Positions 8,845-17,432 of a stretch of DNA of 64,000 nt are shown piece by piece. How positions within the stretch are numbered: position 1 is the first letter of the stretch; each line of letters starts with the position of its first letter. Under the pieces are notes generated by a model that worked only from the letters and a program-made list of their open reading frames with translations, ran no database searches and was not told the DNA's origin. The stretch lies in the NCBI GenBank assembly GCA_021770785.1, contig JAETQH010000017.1:1-64000 (forward strand). The letters run 5' to 3'. This stretch comes from Lachnospiraceae bacterium. Its GTDB lineage: Bacteria > Bacillota > Clostridia > Lachnospirales > Lachnospiraceae. The translations under genes were made by a program, and so were the position numbers.

Positions 8845-8855
8845 AAAAGTAAATG

Positions 8856-9521
8856 CTATTCCTCCCGCATTTTAAAGCCAATGCCCCAGACTGCCTCTAT
8901 GTAATCTTTGCCACCTGCCTCCCGCAGTTTTTTCCGCAGGTTGCTGACATGGACTTTTAGGGAGCTTTCCATGCAGTCCGGGGTGTCTTCGCTGATACGG
9001 TTCAATATCACGGATTTTGGCACTACCTGTCTGCTGTTTTGCATGAGCAGCTTTAAAATGGCATATTCCGTTTTCGTCAGCTTCACCGCCGTTTCCCCGA
9101 TATGCGCTTCATGGCACAGCAGGTCTAAATGCAGTTCCCCGAAAATAAGTTCCCTGCTGTCCTTTTTATTTTCCTGTTTTCGCAGTTGCACCGTGATTCT
9201 TGCTAACAGTTCTTTTGTGTCAAAGGGCTTTGTCAGGTAGTCCGCTGCACCGTCTAAGAGAACCTTTACCTTGTCCTCCACATCTATTTTGGCACTAATC
9301 ACAATGACGGGTGTCTCTTTTAATTTGGGCAGAATTTCCTCGCCGGAAAGTCCCGGCAGCATTAAGTCAAGGAGTATTACGTCTGCTTTTGTCTGCTCTA
9401 ACAGCAGCAGCGCTTCTGTGCCGGAATAGGCACGCAATACCTGATAGCCCTCCCTTGTCAGTACCTCTTCTAGCATGTTTCCGATATAAACATCGTCATC
9501 AATGACTGCGATTGTGTACAT
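8856..9521 (-). CDS. OmpR/PhoB-family response regulator
   Basis: This 221-residue two-component regulator has an N-terminal receiver domain (TIAVIDDDVYIGNMLEEVL). The phosphoacceptor Asp is in ADVILLDLMLPGLSGEE near residue 53, and the conserved Thr/Ser and Lys are in PVIVISAK and YLTKPF. The C-terminal winged helix ends in VHVSNLRKKLREAGG and VWGIGFKM, as in OmpR/VanR. It probably controls the adjacent ABC operon through the direct repeats at 8726-8844 and may autoregulate. Since the neighbouring kinase is broken, it is either orphaned, phosphorylated by another kinase or acetyl phosphate, or inactive. The start at 9521 has a GGGAGG site. Confidence 0.94.
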   Translation of the reverse strand: MYTIAVIDDDVYIGNMLEEVLTREGYQVLRAYSGTEALLLLEQTKADVILLDLMLPGLSGEEILPKLKETPVIVISAKIDVEDKVKVLLDGAADYLTKPFDTKELLARITVQLRKQENKKDSRELIFGELHLDLLCHEAHIGETAVKLTKTEYAILKLLMQNSRQVVPKSVILNRISEDTPDCMESSLKVHVSNLRKKLREAGGKDYIEAVWGIGFKMREE

Positions 9522-9565
9522 AGCTGCCTCCCTCTTAAATTCTGTTTTTCCCCTTTCGGGCTACA

Positions 9566-9660
9566 ATCGAGTAGGGAAGATTTCTTCCACTGCTCGTGCG
9601 CCAGGCGTCCGTCAGCTTCTGCTGACTTTCTTCCTTTGGACACCCGTGTGCATTTAAAAG
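9566..9660 (-). repeat. Terminator-adjacent structured repeat, copy B
   Basis: This has the same architecture as copy A. On the minus strand TGCACA is followed by stem arm CGGGTGTCC, AAAGGAAGAAA, inner hairpin GTCAGC/GCTGAC, and closing arm GGACGCCTG, then GCGCACGAG and the second hairpin ending CCCTACTCGATTGTA. The main stem differs from A and C in sequence but still pairs, with G-U pairs allowed. It lies between the terminator of the DUF4065 remnant and the response regulator gene, whose start is 45 nt further on. Confidence 0.78.
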
Positions 9661-9690
9661 AGACAGACACAAACTGCCTGTCTCTTTCCG
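9661..9690 (-). terminator. Intrinsic terminator after the DUF4065 remnant
   Basis: On the minus strand AAAGAGACAG pairs with CTGTCTCTTT across a short loop and is followed by TT; the U-tract joins structured repeat copy B. Confidence 0.75.
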
Positions 9691-9694
9691 GTCA

Positions 9695-10180
9695 TTATAA
9701 TGCGCTATTCAATGTATTACTGTTAAATTCTTCGAGTTTTTCCAACACCGTTAAATATAAATCTTCATAATCATCTTTCATGTTCCATGTAAGTACCTCC
9801 GCATCTTCAAACTCATCAAAATACATATCCCACACATGGTCATAGGGACGTACCTTCTTAGAATCTTCCCGAATATCCTCTAACTTTAATTTCTTACTGC
9901 CATTTTCACCATCTGCTAAACCTATTCTTGCATTTTTCCATGATTTTTCTTTATGTGACAGTTCACTTAACTTCCATGACGCTAAGGAACCATATTCCAG
10001 AATAATATTATTAATAATGTACTTACACTCGTCTGAAATATCGCTGTCATAATCTATTATTCCATCTCGGGTAATTGAATTGCGTATTTCCTTACATACC
10101 GGACCATACTTCCATCCCTCGAATTCACCTTCAAATAAAGGTTCATTTCCATTCAGCCACTTCCTTTCCTTTATTTTCAT
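9695..10180 (-). pseudogene. N-terminally truncated DUF4065 / SocA-like (Panacea) protein
   Basis: The readable protein (161 residues from the ATG at 10180) begins in the middle of the family's first conserved block: NGNEPLFEGEFEGWKYGPV corresponds to the usual LF-x-E-x-EAW-x-YGPV region of DUF4065/SocA-like antitoxin domains. The helices that normally precede it are absent. The upstream frame continues to 10267, but through sequence made of promoter-like repeats, not homologous protein. The ATG at 10180 sits right after a possible -10 (TGATATACT) with no ribosome binding site. I therefore call it a probable truncated gene. No toxin partner is adjacent. A functional short protein cannot be excluded. 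Confidence 0.6.
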
Positions 10181-10294
10181 ATACAGTATATCATGTGCAA
10201 AAACGGCACATGATTGACATTCGCCGTTCGCCGAACAAGCAAGCATGTTCTTCTCTCTTGCGCTCATTATATCCTAATTACTGCGCACGCTTTT

Positions 10295-10357
10295 TGCGCA
10301 TCTCAAATTTCACAGAAACTTGCATAGGAACGCTGGTTTTGCGTTCATTATATCATA
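10295..10357 (-). repeat. Promoter-bearing repeat F, copy 1
   Basis: This 63-bp unit is identical to 25703-25765 at 60 of 63 positions. On the minus strand it starts with TGATATAAT, an extended -10 promoter motif, then a hairpin GAACGC/GCGTTC and a second one AGTTTC/GAAATT. A partial third copy of the beginning (ATATAATGAGCGC) lies at 10261-10275. The unit reads toward the DUF4065 remnant. It looks like a mobile or duplicated promoter-plus-leader module. Confidence 0.75.
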
Positions 10358-10500
10358 AAATGTAAACTTATGGGATAAAATTTTACCATAGAAACACAAG
10401 CAACTCCATCACTTTTTAATCTTTTTAGAAAAATCACTTATGGACATCTTATAGGCAGCTGCTTCATAAGGACGCAGATAAACTGTAATCAAAAATCTAT
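10358..10500. other. Intergenic stretch between repeat F and the clpB terminator
   Basis: This AT-rich sequence has no plausible gene on either strand. It contains no recognisable operator; the only notable neighbours are repeat F on one side and the clpB terminator on the other. Confidence 0.5.
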
Positions 10501-10545
10501 AAAAAGGACATTTATTGTACATTACGCACAACAAATATCCTTTTT
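10501..10545 (-). terminator. Intrinsic terminator of clpB
   Basis: AAAAAGGA with TATTTGTTG on one side pairs with the complementary sequence ending TCCTTTTT, in a long A/T-flanked stem-loop starting 28 nt after the clpB stop codon. Confidence 0.8.
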
Positions 10546-10572
10546 GTTATTTTCAACTTCCTTCACTCTTTT

Positions 10573-13155
10573 TTATTTTACTCTGGCAGTAAGTGTATCA
10601 TTTTCCACATCAATCAGAATGGTATCTCCCTCCCGCACCTTATCCGCAAGAATCAATTTCGCAGACAGGGTTTCCACATGTTTCTGTAGGAAACGCTTTA
10701 GAGGTCTTGCACCGTAAACCGGGTCGTAGCCGTGTTCCACAATAAAATCCTTTGCCGCATCAGAAAGCTCCACCGTAATCTCCCGGTCAGAAAGCCTTCC
10801 ATTCAACTCTGCCATCAGCAGCGTAATAATATTTCCGATATTACCCTTCGTCAGCGGCTTAAACATAATAATCTCATCGAGACGGTTTAAAAACTCCGGA
10901 CGGAAATGTCCCCGCAGCTCACTCATCACCGCTTCCTCACAGGCGGGATTGATATCCCCGTTCTCGTCAATCCCTTCCAACAGATGAGCGGAACCTAAGT
11001 TTGACGTCATGATGATAATGGTATTTTTAAAGTCCACGGTACGCCCCTGGGAGTCCGTGATACGTCCGTCATCCAATACCTGCAGCAATACGTTAAATAC
11101 GTCCGGATGTGCCTTTTCCACCTCATCAAACAACACCACGGAATACGGTTTCCTGCGGACTGCCTCCGTCAGCTGGCCGCCCTCGTCGTAACCCACATAT
11201 CCCGGAGGCGCTCCGATTAAACGGGACACGGAATATTTTTCCATGTACTCACTCATATCAAGACGCACCATATTCGTCTCGTCATCGAAAAGGCTTGCCG
11301 CCAACGCCTTTGCCAGCTCGGTCTTACCAACTCCGGTAGGCCCTAAAAACAGGAAGGAACCGATGGGCTTGCTCGGGTCTTTAATGCCCGCTTTGGAACG
11401 GATAATCGCTTCCGTCACCTTGGTGACGCCCTCGTCCTGTCCCACCACCCGTCTGTGGAGTTCCTCGTCTAAATGCAGGGTTTTATTCCGCTCGCTCTCC
11501 GTCAGCTTCGCCACCGGGATTCCCGTCCAGCGGGAAATAATACGGGCAATTTCCTCTTCACTGACATTCTCATGGACCAGGGAGAGGTCACGGTTTTTCA
11601 CTTCCTCTTCCTCAATCTCCAACTGCTTCTCTAACTGGGGCAGTTTGCCATACTGCAATTCTGCCGCTTTCTCTAAATCGTAATTCTGCTGGGCAGCCGT
11701 TATCTCGTTTCTGGTGGTTTCTAATTCTTCTCTCAGCTTTTGCACCCGCTCTACGGATTTCTTTTCATTTTCCCATTTTGCCTTTTTATTGCTGAACTCA
11801 TCACGAAGCTCTGCCAGCTCTTTCTGTAAATTGGCAAGACGTTCCTGGCTCAAACGGTCCGTCTCTTTTTTCAGCGCAGTCTCTTCAATCTCCATCTGCA
11901 TGATACGGCGGTTCTCCTCGTCCAACTCCGTGGGCATGGAGTCTAGCTCCGTCTTAATCAGGGCGCAGGCTTCGTCCACTAAATCGATTGCCTTATCCGG
12001 CAGGAAACGGTCGGAAATATAGCGGTTAGAAAGTACTGCCGCGGAAACTAACGCTCCGTCCGTAATCTTAACGCCGTGGAATACCTCATAGCGCTCCTTT
12101 AATCCACGGAGAATAGAAATGGTATCCTCCACCGTGGGCTCATCTACGGTCACAGGCTGGAAACGGCGCTCCAATGCCGCATCCTTTTCAATGTACTCCC
12201 GGTACTCGTCTAAGGTGGTGGCACCGATACAATGCAGCTCGCCCCGTGCCAGCATTGGTTTCAACAACTGTCCTGCGTCCATGGCGCCGTCGGTTTTTCC
12301 GGCTCCCACAATGGTGTGCAGCTCGTCAATAAACAGAATAATCTGTCCGTCAGAATTTTTGATATCGTCAAGCACTGCTTTCAGACGTTCCTCAAATTCG
12401 CCCCGGTATTTTGCTCCGGCAACCAATGCGCCCATATCAAGGGCAAATAATTTTTTATCCTTCAGCCCCTCCGGCACATCTCCTCTGACAATTCTCTGGG
12501 CCAGCCCTTCCACAACAGCGGTTTTCCCGACGCCGGGCTCGCCGATTAACACCGGATTATTTTTAGTTTTCCGGGATAAGATACGGACTACATTTCTGAT
12601 TTCCGCGTCACGCCCGATGACCGGGTCTAACTTCTGGTTTTTCGCCCGCTCTACCATGTCGTAGCCGTATTTTTCCAATGTGTCGTAGGTTGCCTCCGGG
12701 TTATCGGAGGTCACCCGCTGGTTGCCCCTTACAGTGGACAATGCCTGTAAGAACCGCTCTCTGGTGATACCGTATTCTTTGAAGATTTCTTTTAATGCCT
12801 TGTTGGGGTATTTTAACAGACAGAGGAACAAATGCTCCACGGAAACGTATTCGTCCCCCATCTGCTTTGCCTCGTCCTCTGCGTGAATCAATACCTTATT
12901 CAAATCCTGTCCCACGAACACCTGACCGCCGGACACCTTAACTCTGGCTGCTAAATGGCGTTTGGCGTTGTCAATAAAATGCTCCTTCTGGATTTCCATT
13001 TTTTCAATCAGTTTTAAAATCAGCCCGTCCTCCTGCTGCAGCAAAGCTACCAGCAGATGCTCCTGCTCGATTTCCTGATTGCCGTATTCGTAGGCAAGCT
13101 TTTCACAGTCATTGATGGCTTCTACGGATTTCTGGGTAAATTTCTGAATGTTCAT
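10573..13155 (-). CDS. clpB: ATP-dependent disaggregase ClpB
   Basis: This 860-residue Hsp100 chaperone works with DnaK to rescue aggregated proteins after heat stress. Two Clp-N repeats (residues 1-145) precede the first AAA+ domain, with Walker A GEPGVGKT near residue 208. A long coiled-coil middle domain (about 410-525, rich in E/K/R/L) marks ClpB rather than ClpA/C. The second AAA+ domain has Walker A GPTGVGKT near residue 605 and [22 protein letters not shown]. There is no C-terminal ClpP-binding loop typical of ClpX/A that I can see. A CIRCE operator overlapping a strong promoter lies upstream, so HrcA should repress it. Confidence 0.97.
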   Translation of the reverse strand: MNIQKFTQKSVEAINDCEKLAYEYGNQEIEQEHLLVALLQQEDGLILKLIEKMEIQKEHFIDNAKRHLAARVKVSGGQVFVGQDLNKVLIHAEDEAKQMGDEYVSVEHLFLCLLKYPNKALKEIFKEYGITRERFLQALSTVRGNQRVTSDNPEATYDTLEKYGYDMVERAKNQKLDPVIGRDAEIRNVVRILSRKTKNNPVLIGEPGVGKTAVVEGLAQRIVRGDVPEGLKDKKLFALDMGALVAGAKYRGEFEERLKAVLDDIKNSDGQIILFIDELHTIVGAGKTDGAMDAGQLLKPMLARGELHCIGATTLDEYREYIEKDAALERRFQPVTVDEPTVEDTISILRGLKERYEVFHGVKITDGALVSAAVLSNRYISDRFLPDKAIDLVDEACALIKTELDSMPTELDEENRRIMQMEIEETALKKETDRLSQERLANLQKELAELRDEFSNKKAKWENEKKSVERVQKLREELETTRNEITAAQQNYDLEKAAELQYGKLPQLEKQLEIEEEEVKNRDLSLVHENVSEEEIARIISRWTGIPVAKLTESERNKTLHLDEELHRRVVGQDEGVTKVTEAIIRSKAGIKDPSKPIGSFLFLGPTGVGKTELAKALAASLFDDETNMVRLDMSEYMEKYSVSRLIGAPPGYVGYDEGGQLTEAVRRKPYSVVLFDEVEKAHPDVFNVLLQVLDDGRITDSQGRTVDFKNTIIIMTSNLGSAHLLEGIDENGDINPACEEAVMSELRGHFRPEFLNRLDEIIMFKPLTKGNIGNIITLLMAELNGRLSDREITVELSDAAKDFIVEHGYDPVYGARPLKRFLQKHVETLSAKLILADKVREGDTILIDVENDTLTARVK

Positions 13156-13184
13156 AAGCGTACCTCCCTCTTGCTCTATCGGTG

Positions 13185-13258
13185 GGTTTCAAAGCTGCAC
13201 CGCATGAATGTAAGATATGCAGTTTTGCAGAAATTCATGTGGTGAGTGGTTTGAAACC
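13185..13258 (-). promoter_or_regulatory. Large hairpin in the clpB 5' leader
   Basis: In the roughly 120-nt leader between the promoter and the clpB start, GGTTTCAAA (13250-13258, minus strand) can pair with TTTGAAACC (13185-13193). ACCACATGAAT (13233-13243) can pair with ATTCATGCGGT (13199-13209), and an internal GCAAAACTGC loop lies between. The ribosome binding site lies outside the stem. It could stabilise the mRNA or respond to temperature, but no such role is shown by the sequence. Confidence 0.6.
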
Positions 13259-13280
13259 GGTTGTTTTTCTGTTTAACTGA

Positions 13281-13309
13281 GTTATAGCACGGTTTGTTAG
13301 CACTGTCAA
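13281..13309 (-). promoter_or_regulatory. Sigma-A promoter of clpB
   Basis: On the minus strand TTGACA (13304-13309) and TATAAC (13281-13286) are separated by exactly 17 nt. The -35 box falls inside the CIRCE element, so bound HrcA would block RNA polymerase. Confidence 0.85.
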
Positions 13310-13323
13310 GAGGTGAGTGCTAA
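13297..13323 (-). promoter_or_regulatory. CIRCE operator (HrcA binding site)
   Basis: TTAGCACTC, a 9-nt spacer and CAGTGCTAA on the minus strand match the CIRCE consensus with one mismatch in the second arm. CIRCE is the binding site of the heat-shock repressor HrcA. In many Firmicutes clpB is under CtsR or both; no clear CtsR heptad repeat is visible here. Confidence 0.9.
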
Positions 13324-13330
13324 AATTTTC

Positions 13331-13567
13331 AGATTATTTTTGTATACCCTGTATTCAGACTGTTTATAAAACGTCGGCACTTAGGCACCGTATTTTGGTG
13401 TCTTATGTACCGCTATGTTTTATACCAAGCAAGAGCGTGTCCGAATAGGAAGAACCGCTATCCACCCCTAAGGCGCAGGGAAGGCTGAACTGTTACCGGG
13501 TAGCAGCAGTCAGCAGCAAATGAATTGCCAGCCGTTCAAGGTCTGTCTTGCGGACAGTTACATACCT
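13331..13567. other. Intergenic region between clpB promoter and vanW-like gene
   Basis: No gene is visible on either strand. Small hairpins are present, for example GGCACC/GGTGTC at 13384-13402 and CTGTC/GACAG near 13541-13555 (minus strand), the latter just after the VanW stop. None has the U-tract of a classical terminator. Origin and role are unknown. Confidence 0.4.
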
Positions 13568-14437
13568 CTACTGCAATATCAGCGTTACCGTTACTACGCC
13601 ATTTGCTGCAGATGCCTGAATCAATAGTGGCTGTGAAAATGTATTGGTAAACTTAAGGTCTTTGCTTGTTCCTACAATCGTTGCGTCATAGCCTTCCGGA
13701 AGATATGGAACCGGCAGGGAATGCGGATAACGCTCTGTTGCCGGAAGCCCCGCATGCAGCATTGCAGCGTAAAGTGTCGATGATACCTGACATACACCTC
13801 CACCAATTCCGGTACCAACCGTTCCACTGATATAGATTGGTGCTACGACATATCCGTTTGCCGCAGTGCGCGGTAAAATCGTGGAACTAAAAGAAAATGA
13901 TTGTCCCGGCTGTACCACAACGCCATTGATGCGGGCTGCTGCCAGTTCTACATTGACAGCTCTCGGAATCGTTGCGTCATATTCCGTCGTACATGTACCG
14001 ATCACATTTTCCTGTGTTACGGTCGTATCCGCTGCAACTGTACCGGCAGGCACACTTCCTGTTCCGCCTCCGTCTCTTCCCTCTGCTTTACCATAAGACA
14101 CATAATGACGGCAATATGCTGCCATGTCATCGCCAAACGCCTGCTGCAGATCTGCGTAGTTTGCCCGGTATGCCTGCGGATTAAAATCCGCGGAGCAGCT
14201 TCTTCCTTCCTTTAATCCATAATTTACAAAATGATTAAAAAGCGCTGCCTGATTATTGCCAAATGCAGCAGCCACATCCGGATATGCACTGTAGTAATAA
14301 CCTGCATCAAAAACTGCCTGATACGCACTACGTTCTGCCGCCGTTACTGCACCTGCCGTCATCGGAGCCGTCATAAGAACTCCCGCGCATGCCACAACCG
14401 CCAACATCCTTTTCGTCCAATATTTTCTTCTTCTCAT
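13568..14437 (-). CDS. Secreted VanW-family protein
   Basis: This 289-residue protein has a signal peptide (RKYWTKRMLAVVACAGVLMT). Two tandem short repeats follow, of the type AYQAVFDAGYYYSAYPDVAAAFG and FNPQAYRANYADLQQAFG, each ending in a HFVNYGLKEGR or HYVSYGKAEGR motif. These repeats recur in secreted clostridial proteins. After a Gly/Thr linker comes a VanW domain with RINGVVVQPGQSFSFSSTI and the signature GIGGGVCQVSSTLYAA near residue 215. VanW-like (YoaR-type) domains occur next to peptidoglycan-related domains; their biochemical role is not settled. The start at 14437 is preceded by GGGAGG. It stands alone between the clpB region and the cellulose operon terminator. Confidence 0.88.
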   Translation of the reverse strand: MRRRKYWTKRMLAVVACAGVLMTAPMTAGAVTAAERSAYQAVFDAGYYYSAYPDVAAAFGNNQAALFNHFVNYGLKEGRSCSADFNPQAYRANYADLQQAFGDDMAAYCRHYVSYGKAEGRDGGGTGSVPAGTVAADTTVTQENVIGTCTTEYDATIPRAVNVELAAARINGVVVQPGQSFSFSSTILPRTAANGYVVAPIYISGTVGTGIGGGVCQVSSTLYAAMLHAGLPATERYPHSLPVPYLPEGYDATIVGTSKDLKFTNTFSQPLLIQASAANGVVTVTLILQ

Positions 14438-14568
14438 GGTATCCTCCCTGTGATTTTACTTTATATCTAGTACTTTATATTAGTCCTATTATGCACTAAT
14501 CAGACCATCTATGCAAGGATTTTATGGTATAAATAGCAAATCAGATAACCGTTCAGCCTTCCATTCAC

Positions 14569-14609
14569 AAAAAGTCCCGCAGACCCTGAAAATTCAAGGT
14601 CTGCGAGAC
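14569..14609 (-). terminator. Intrinsic terminator of the cellulose operon
   Basis: On the minus strand GTCTCGCAGACC and GGTCTGCGGGAC form a strong stem with a TTGAATTTTCA top, followed by TTTTTG. It lies 80 nt after the last gene of the operon (stop at 14689). Confidence 0.82.
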
Positions 14610-14688
14610 ATGATATCTCTCACAATTCCAACTTCATACAAACAGACTGTGGATACGATATTTATCACCAACCGATCTTTTTCTTTCC

Positions 14689-15882
14689 CTAAAACGGAAA
14701 AAATTCCTCCACAAGATTCTCCGGCGAAAACATCAGCACCACATAATCATAGTCCCCCGCCTCAATGGTCTCATAATAATCCCCCTCATAAAACCGGGGG
14801 TCAATCAAATCCACCGTATTGCATCGCAGGGAGAGAAACGCCGAAAATGGCACCGCAAAGGAATCCTTAATCACGCAGACCTTTATCCCCTCCGGCTGGT
14901 CTAAATTTTCAATATGGGAAAACGCCGGATTTCCGTACAGATACATGCCGTACATATCCGTATCAAAGGGCCGGCTGCTCTGTCTTATGACCGGAGTGGC
15001 AATCAGCGCCTCCTCAAACCTGCCCGTATACTGCAAATCCCCGGAAATGCTGTTCTCATAGTGATAACTCGTGGCAAACTTCGGATAAATCAACGTAAAA
15101 TCGTCCACCTCCGTATAAAACCGCCCCGTCTTTCTCCCCATGGAACCTAAGAAAATATCCTCATAGGTAATAAAATTATAATTCTCCTTATCCTTATAAA
15201 ACCCTTCCGGGTCTAAGGTCTCCCCGTAGCGTTCTTCTAATGTGTCACAGAATCGGGATGCCGCCCAGAATGCGGTCTGTATTTTCCAGTGGTGGTCCGT
15301 ATTATAAAACACCTCCGACATAGGGATACCGCTGTCATCAAGATAATCCCGCAGATCAAGATACTCCACGCCATACCCTTCCAGGCGGTTTAAGAAATCA
15401 TCCGCCGTCTCGTTTGCCATATTGTAGGGAATTCCCGTGGAAAACTCCGTGTACCCATGGATATATTTTGCAGGAGGCATCACGTATAAAAGTTTCGTAT
15501 CGCCATCCTCCACCGCCTCCGCTAACTTCTTCGTCTTTTCCGCCTCCAGAGAAACATCATTGATTTCCGTGGTAAAATAAGTGTAGTAAAGCTTCCCGTC
15601 ATGGTCCTTTACCACCTCAAAATTAGACTCTTCCTCTTTTCCCAGAACAAGCTGTAAATAACCGTAGGCGTCAATAAAAGAATATTTTTCCACCACATTT
15701 TCATCAATGGCAGTATTCACCTGAGACAAAAGCTCCGTCACCGTCCCTCCGCCTGCATACCAGTTTTCTATAGTTTCCTTTAAAATCGGAAGCTCCTTTC
15801 CGGCATTTAAGATGGCATACCCAAAAAGAAATGCCAGAAACAACAGCGTTGTTATTTTCTTTTTTCCTAATAATCGTTCCAT
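14689..15882 (-). CDS. DHHW / AlgJ-like polysaccharide O-acetylation protein
   Basis: This 397-residue, membrane-anchored, extracellular protein has an N-terminal hydrophobic segment (ITTLLFLAFLFGYAILNAG) and the SGNH/AlgX-like signature FYNTDHHWKIQTAFWAA near residue 195. A second conserved block, KVCVIKDSFAVPFSAFLS, is near residue 345 and would hold the nucleophile Ser. DHHW proteins pair with MBOAT acyltransferases to acetylate polysaccharides, as AlgJ with AlgI or WssI with WssH. The MBOAT gene is directly upstream in the same operon. I chose the ATG at 15882, with GAGGG 8 nt upstream; a GTG three codons earlier is possible. It corresponds in position to one of the ccsH/ccsI genes of clostridial cellulose operons. 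Confidence 0.85.
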   Translation of the reverse strand: MERLLGKKKITTLLFLAFLFGYAILNAGKELPILKETIENWYAGGGTVTELLSQVNTAIDENVVEKYSFIDAYGYLQLVLGKEEESNFEVVKDHDGKLYYTYFTTEINDVSLEAEKTKKLAEAVEDGDTKLLYVMPPAKYIHGYTEFSTGIPYNMANETADDFLNRLEGYGVEYLDLRDYLDDSGIPMSEVFYNTDHHWKIQTAFWAASRFCDTLEERYGETLDPEGFYKDKENYNFITYEDIFLGSMGRKTGRFYTEVDDFTLIYPKFATSYHYENSISGDLQYTGRFEEALIATPVIRQSSRPFDTDMYGMYLYGNPAFSHIENLDQPEGIKVCVIKDSFAVPFSAFLSLRCNTVDLIDPRFYEGDYYETIEAGDYDYVVLMFSPENLVEEFFPF

Positions 15883-15914
15883 TTCACACACCCTCTTGCC
15901 TCAATGAACTAGTA

Positions 15915-15962
15915 GTCGTCAATCGCCGTAGCCACCGCTACGACCCATTCCTCCGCCTTGCA
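15915..15962 (+). repeat. Dispersed repeat E, copy 2 (48-nt core)
   Basis: This matches the minus strand of 7-54 at 40 of 48 bases, with the 16-nt block CGTAGCCACCGCTACG fully conserved. It sits in the 131-nt gap between the MBOAT and DHHW genes inside the cellulose operon, in opposite orientation to transcription. It would therefore be transcribed as part of the operon mRNA and could form a hairpin there. Confidence 0.6.
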
Positions 15963-16013
15963 TAGGAAGCAATCATTCTTCGTCAATGTATCAGAAACTT
16001 AATATCCGTTGTA

Positions 16014-17432
16014 CTAGAAATTAAAATAGATAAACGGATTGTAGCTGCCCTTCACCAGATAGGTCACACAAATCAGAAAAATCCCCATCATCAGCACCGG
16101 ATAAAGCACATCGGCGACTGCAGTACGCACCTTTTTATTCACAATCAGATAATTAAACCGCTTGCCTATGGGGACACAGAAAACCGCTCCCAACAGAAAA
16201 AAGATTCCGTATTCCCTGAGGTACATCAGGACATAATCGCTGAAAAATCCGCTGCCTCCCAGCCCAAACATACATTTTATATAATTTCCCGCATAAATCA
16301 GATTTTCCGCACGGAAAATGACCCAACCCAGATTCACCACAAACATGGTATAGCACCATTTCAAAATTCCATGCCCCGGCCTGTTTTCCAAATCAATAAA
16401 CCGCTCCAGCACCAGAAATACAAAATTAATCAGTCCCCAGACAATAAATGTCCATTCCGCCCCATGCCAAAGCCCTGTGAACAGCCACACCACCAGCATG
16501 TTGCGGATAACAATATCCATATTTTTCACCTTAGAGCCTCCCAGTGGAAAATAGACATATTCCTTAAACCACTTTCCCAGGGAAATGTGCCATCTGCGCC
16601 AGAATTCCCCGATAGAGCGGGATATGTACGGATAATTAAAGTTTTCCTCAAATTTAAAGCCAAACATCAGCCCCAGACCAATCGCCATATCCGAATAACC
16701 GGAAAAATCAAAAAGAATCTGCAGCGTATAGGCAATAGAACCCAGCCACGCCAGCGTCACCGGCATTCCACCCATCTGGTAGCTGTCAAAAATCCGGTCT
16801 GCCACAATGGCAAAGTTGTTGGAAAGCAACACCTTTTTTCCCAGTCCCGCAATAAAACGGCAAGTGCCCACGGAAAACTTATCCCAGCTTTCCTCCCTGT
16901 GCACAATCTGTTCATCAATAGAGGCATACTGCACGATAGGCCCGGCAATCAGTTGGGGAAAAAATGCGATATACAGCGCCACATAAAAGGGATTCTTCTG
17001 CACCCTTCCCTTCTTCCGGTAAACGTCCACCACGTAGGAAAGCGCCTGAAACGTAAAGAAAGAAATTCCTATAGGAAGCGTTAAATTCGTCAGCGGAATA
17101 TCCCGGTTCATCACCTGACCCACATTCCGCAAAACAAAATCCAGATATTTAAAGACAAACAATAGTCCGAGATTTAAAACCGCTGCCAGCACCAGGAATG
17201 CCCTGACATAAGAACGCTCTCTGTAACGGTCCACCAGAAGCGCCAGAATATAATTAAGCAGAATAGACACCAGCATAATCAGCACAAACCAGGGTTCCCC
17301 CCAGGCATAAAAGATAAGGCTCGCCACCAGCAGAATGGCATTTTTCACCGGCGTCCATTTCCGGAAAAGGTAATACAGCACCAGAACCACCGGAAGAAAA
17401 TAAAATAAAAATACAATACTTGAAAATAACAT
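16014..17432 (-). CDS. MBOAT-family O-acyltransferase (AlgI-like)
   Basis: This 472-residue polytopic membrane protein has about 10-12 hydrophobic segments, starting LFSSIVFLFYFLPVVLVLYY. The family hallmarks are present: PIGISFFTFQALSYVVDVYR near residue 118, FWRRWHISLGKWFKEYVYFPLGG near residue 270, and the catalytic histidine in LFTGLWHGAEWTFIVWG near residue 320. Such proteins move acetyl groups across the membrane to an extracellular acetyltransferase, here probably the DHHW protein encoded next. In this operon the likely acceptor is the cellulose-like polymer made by BcsA. Its start directly abuts the stop of the preceding gene (17433), suggesting translational coupling. Confidence 0.9.
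   Translation of the reverse strand: MLFSSIVFLFYFLPVVLVLYYLFRKWTPVKNAILLVASLIFYAWGEPWFVLIMLVSILLNYILALLVDRYRERSYVRAFLVLAAVLNLGLLFVFKYLDFVLRNVGQVMNRDIPLTNLTLPIGISFFTFQALSYVVDVYRKKGRVQKNPFYVALYIAFFPQLIAGPIVQYASIDEQIVHREESWDKFSVGTCRFIAGLGKKVLLSNNFAIVADRIFDSYQMGGMPVTLAWLGSIAYTLQILFDFSGYSDMAIGLGLMFGFKFEENFNYPYISRSIGEFWRRWHISLGKWFKEYVYFPLGGSKVKNMDIVIRNMLVVWLFTGLWHGAEWTFIVWGLINFVFLVLERFIDLENRPGHGILKWCYTMFVVNLGWVIFRAENLIYAGNYIKCMFGLGGSGFFSDYVLMYLREYGIFFLLGAVFCVPIGKRFNYLIVNKKVRTAVADVLYPVLMMGIFLICVTYLVKGSYNPFIYFNF

Noticed and set aside
16371-17084. Plus-strand open frame of 237 codons opposite the MBOAT gene
   Set aside because: It lies fully antisense to a strongly recognised gene; His/Pro/Lys-rich composition is what antisense of hydrophobic codons gives.
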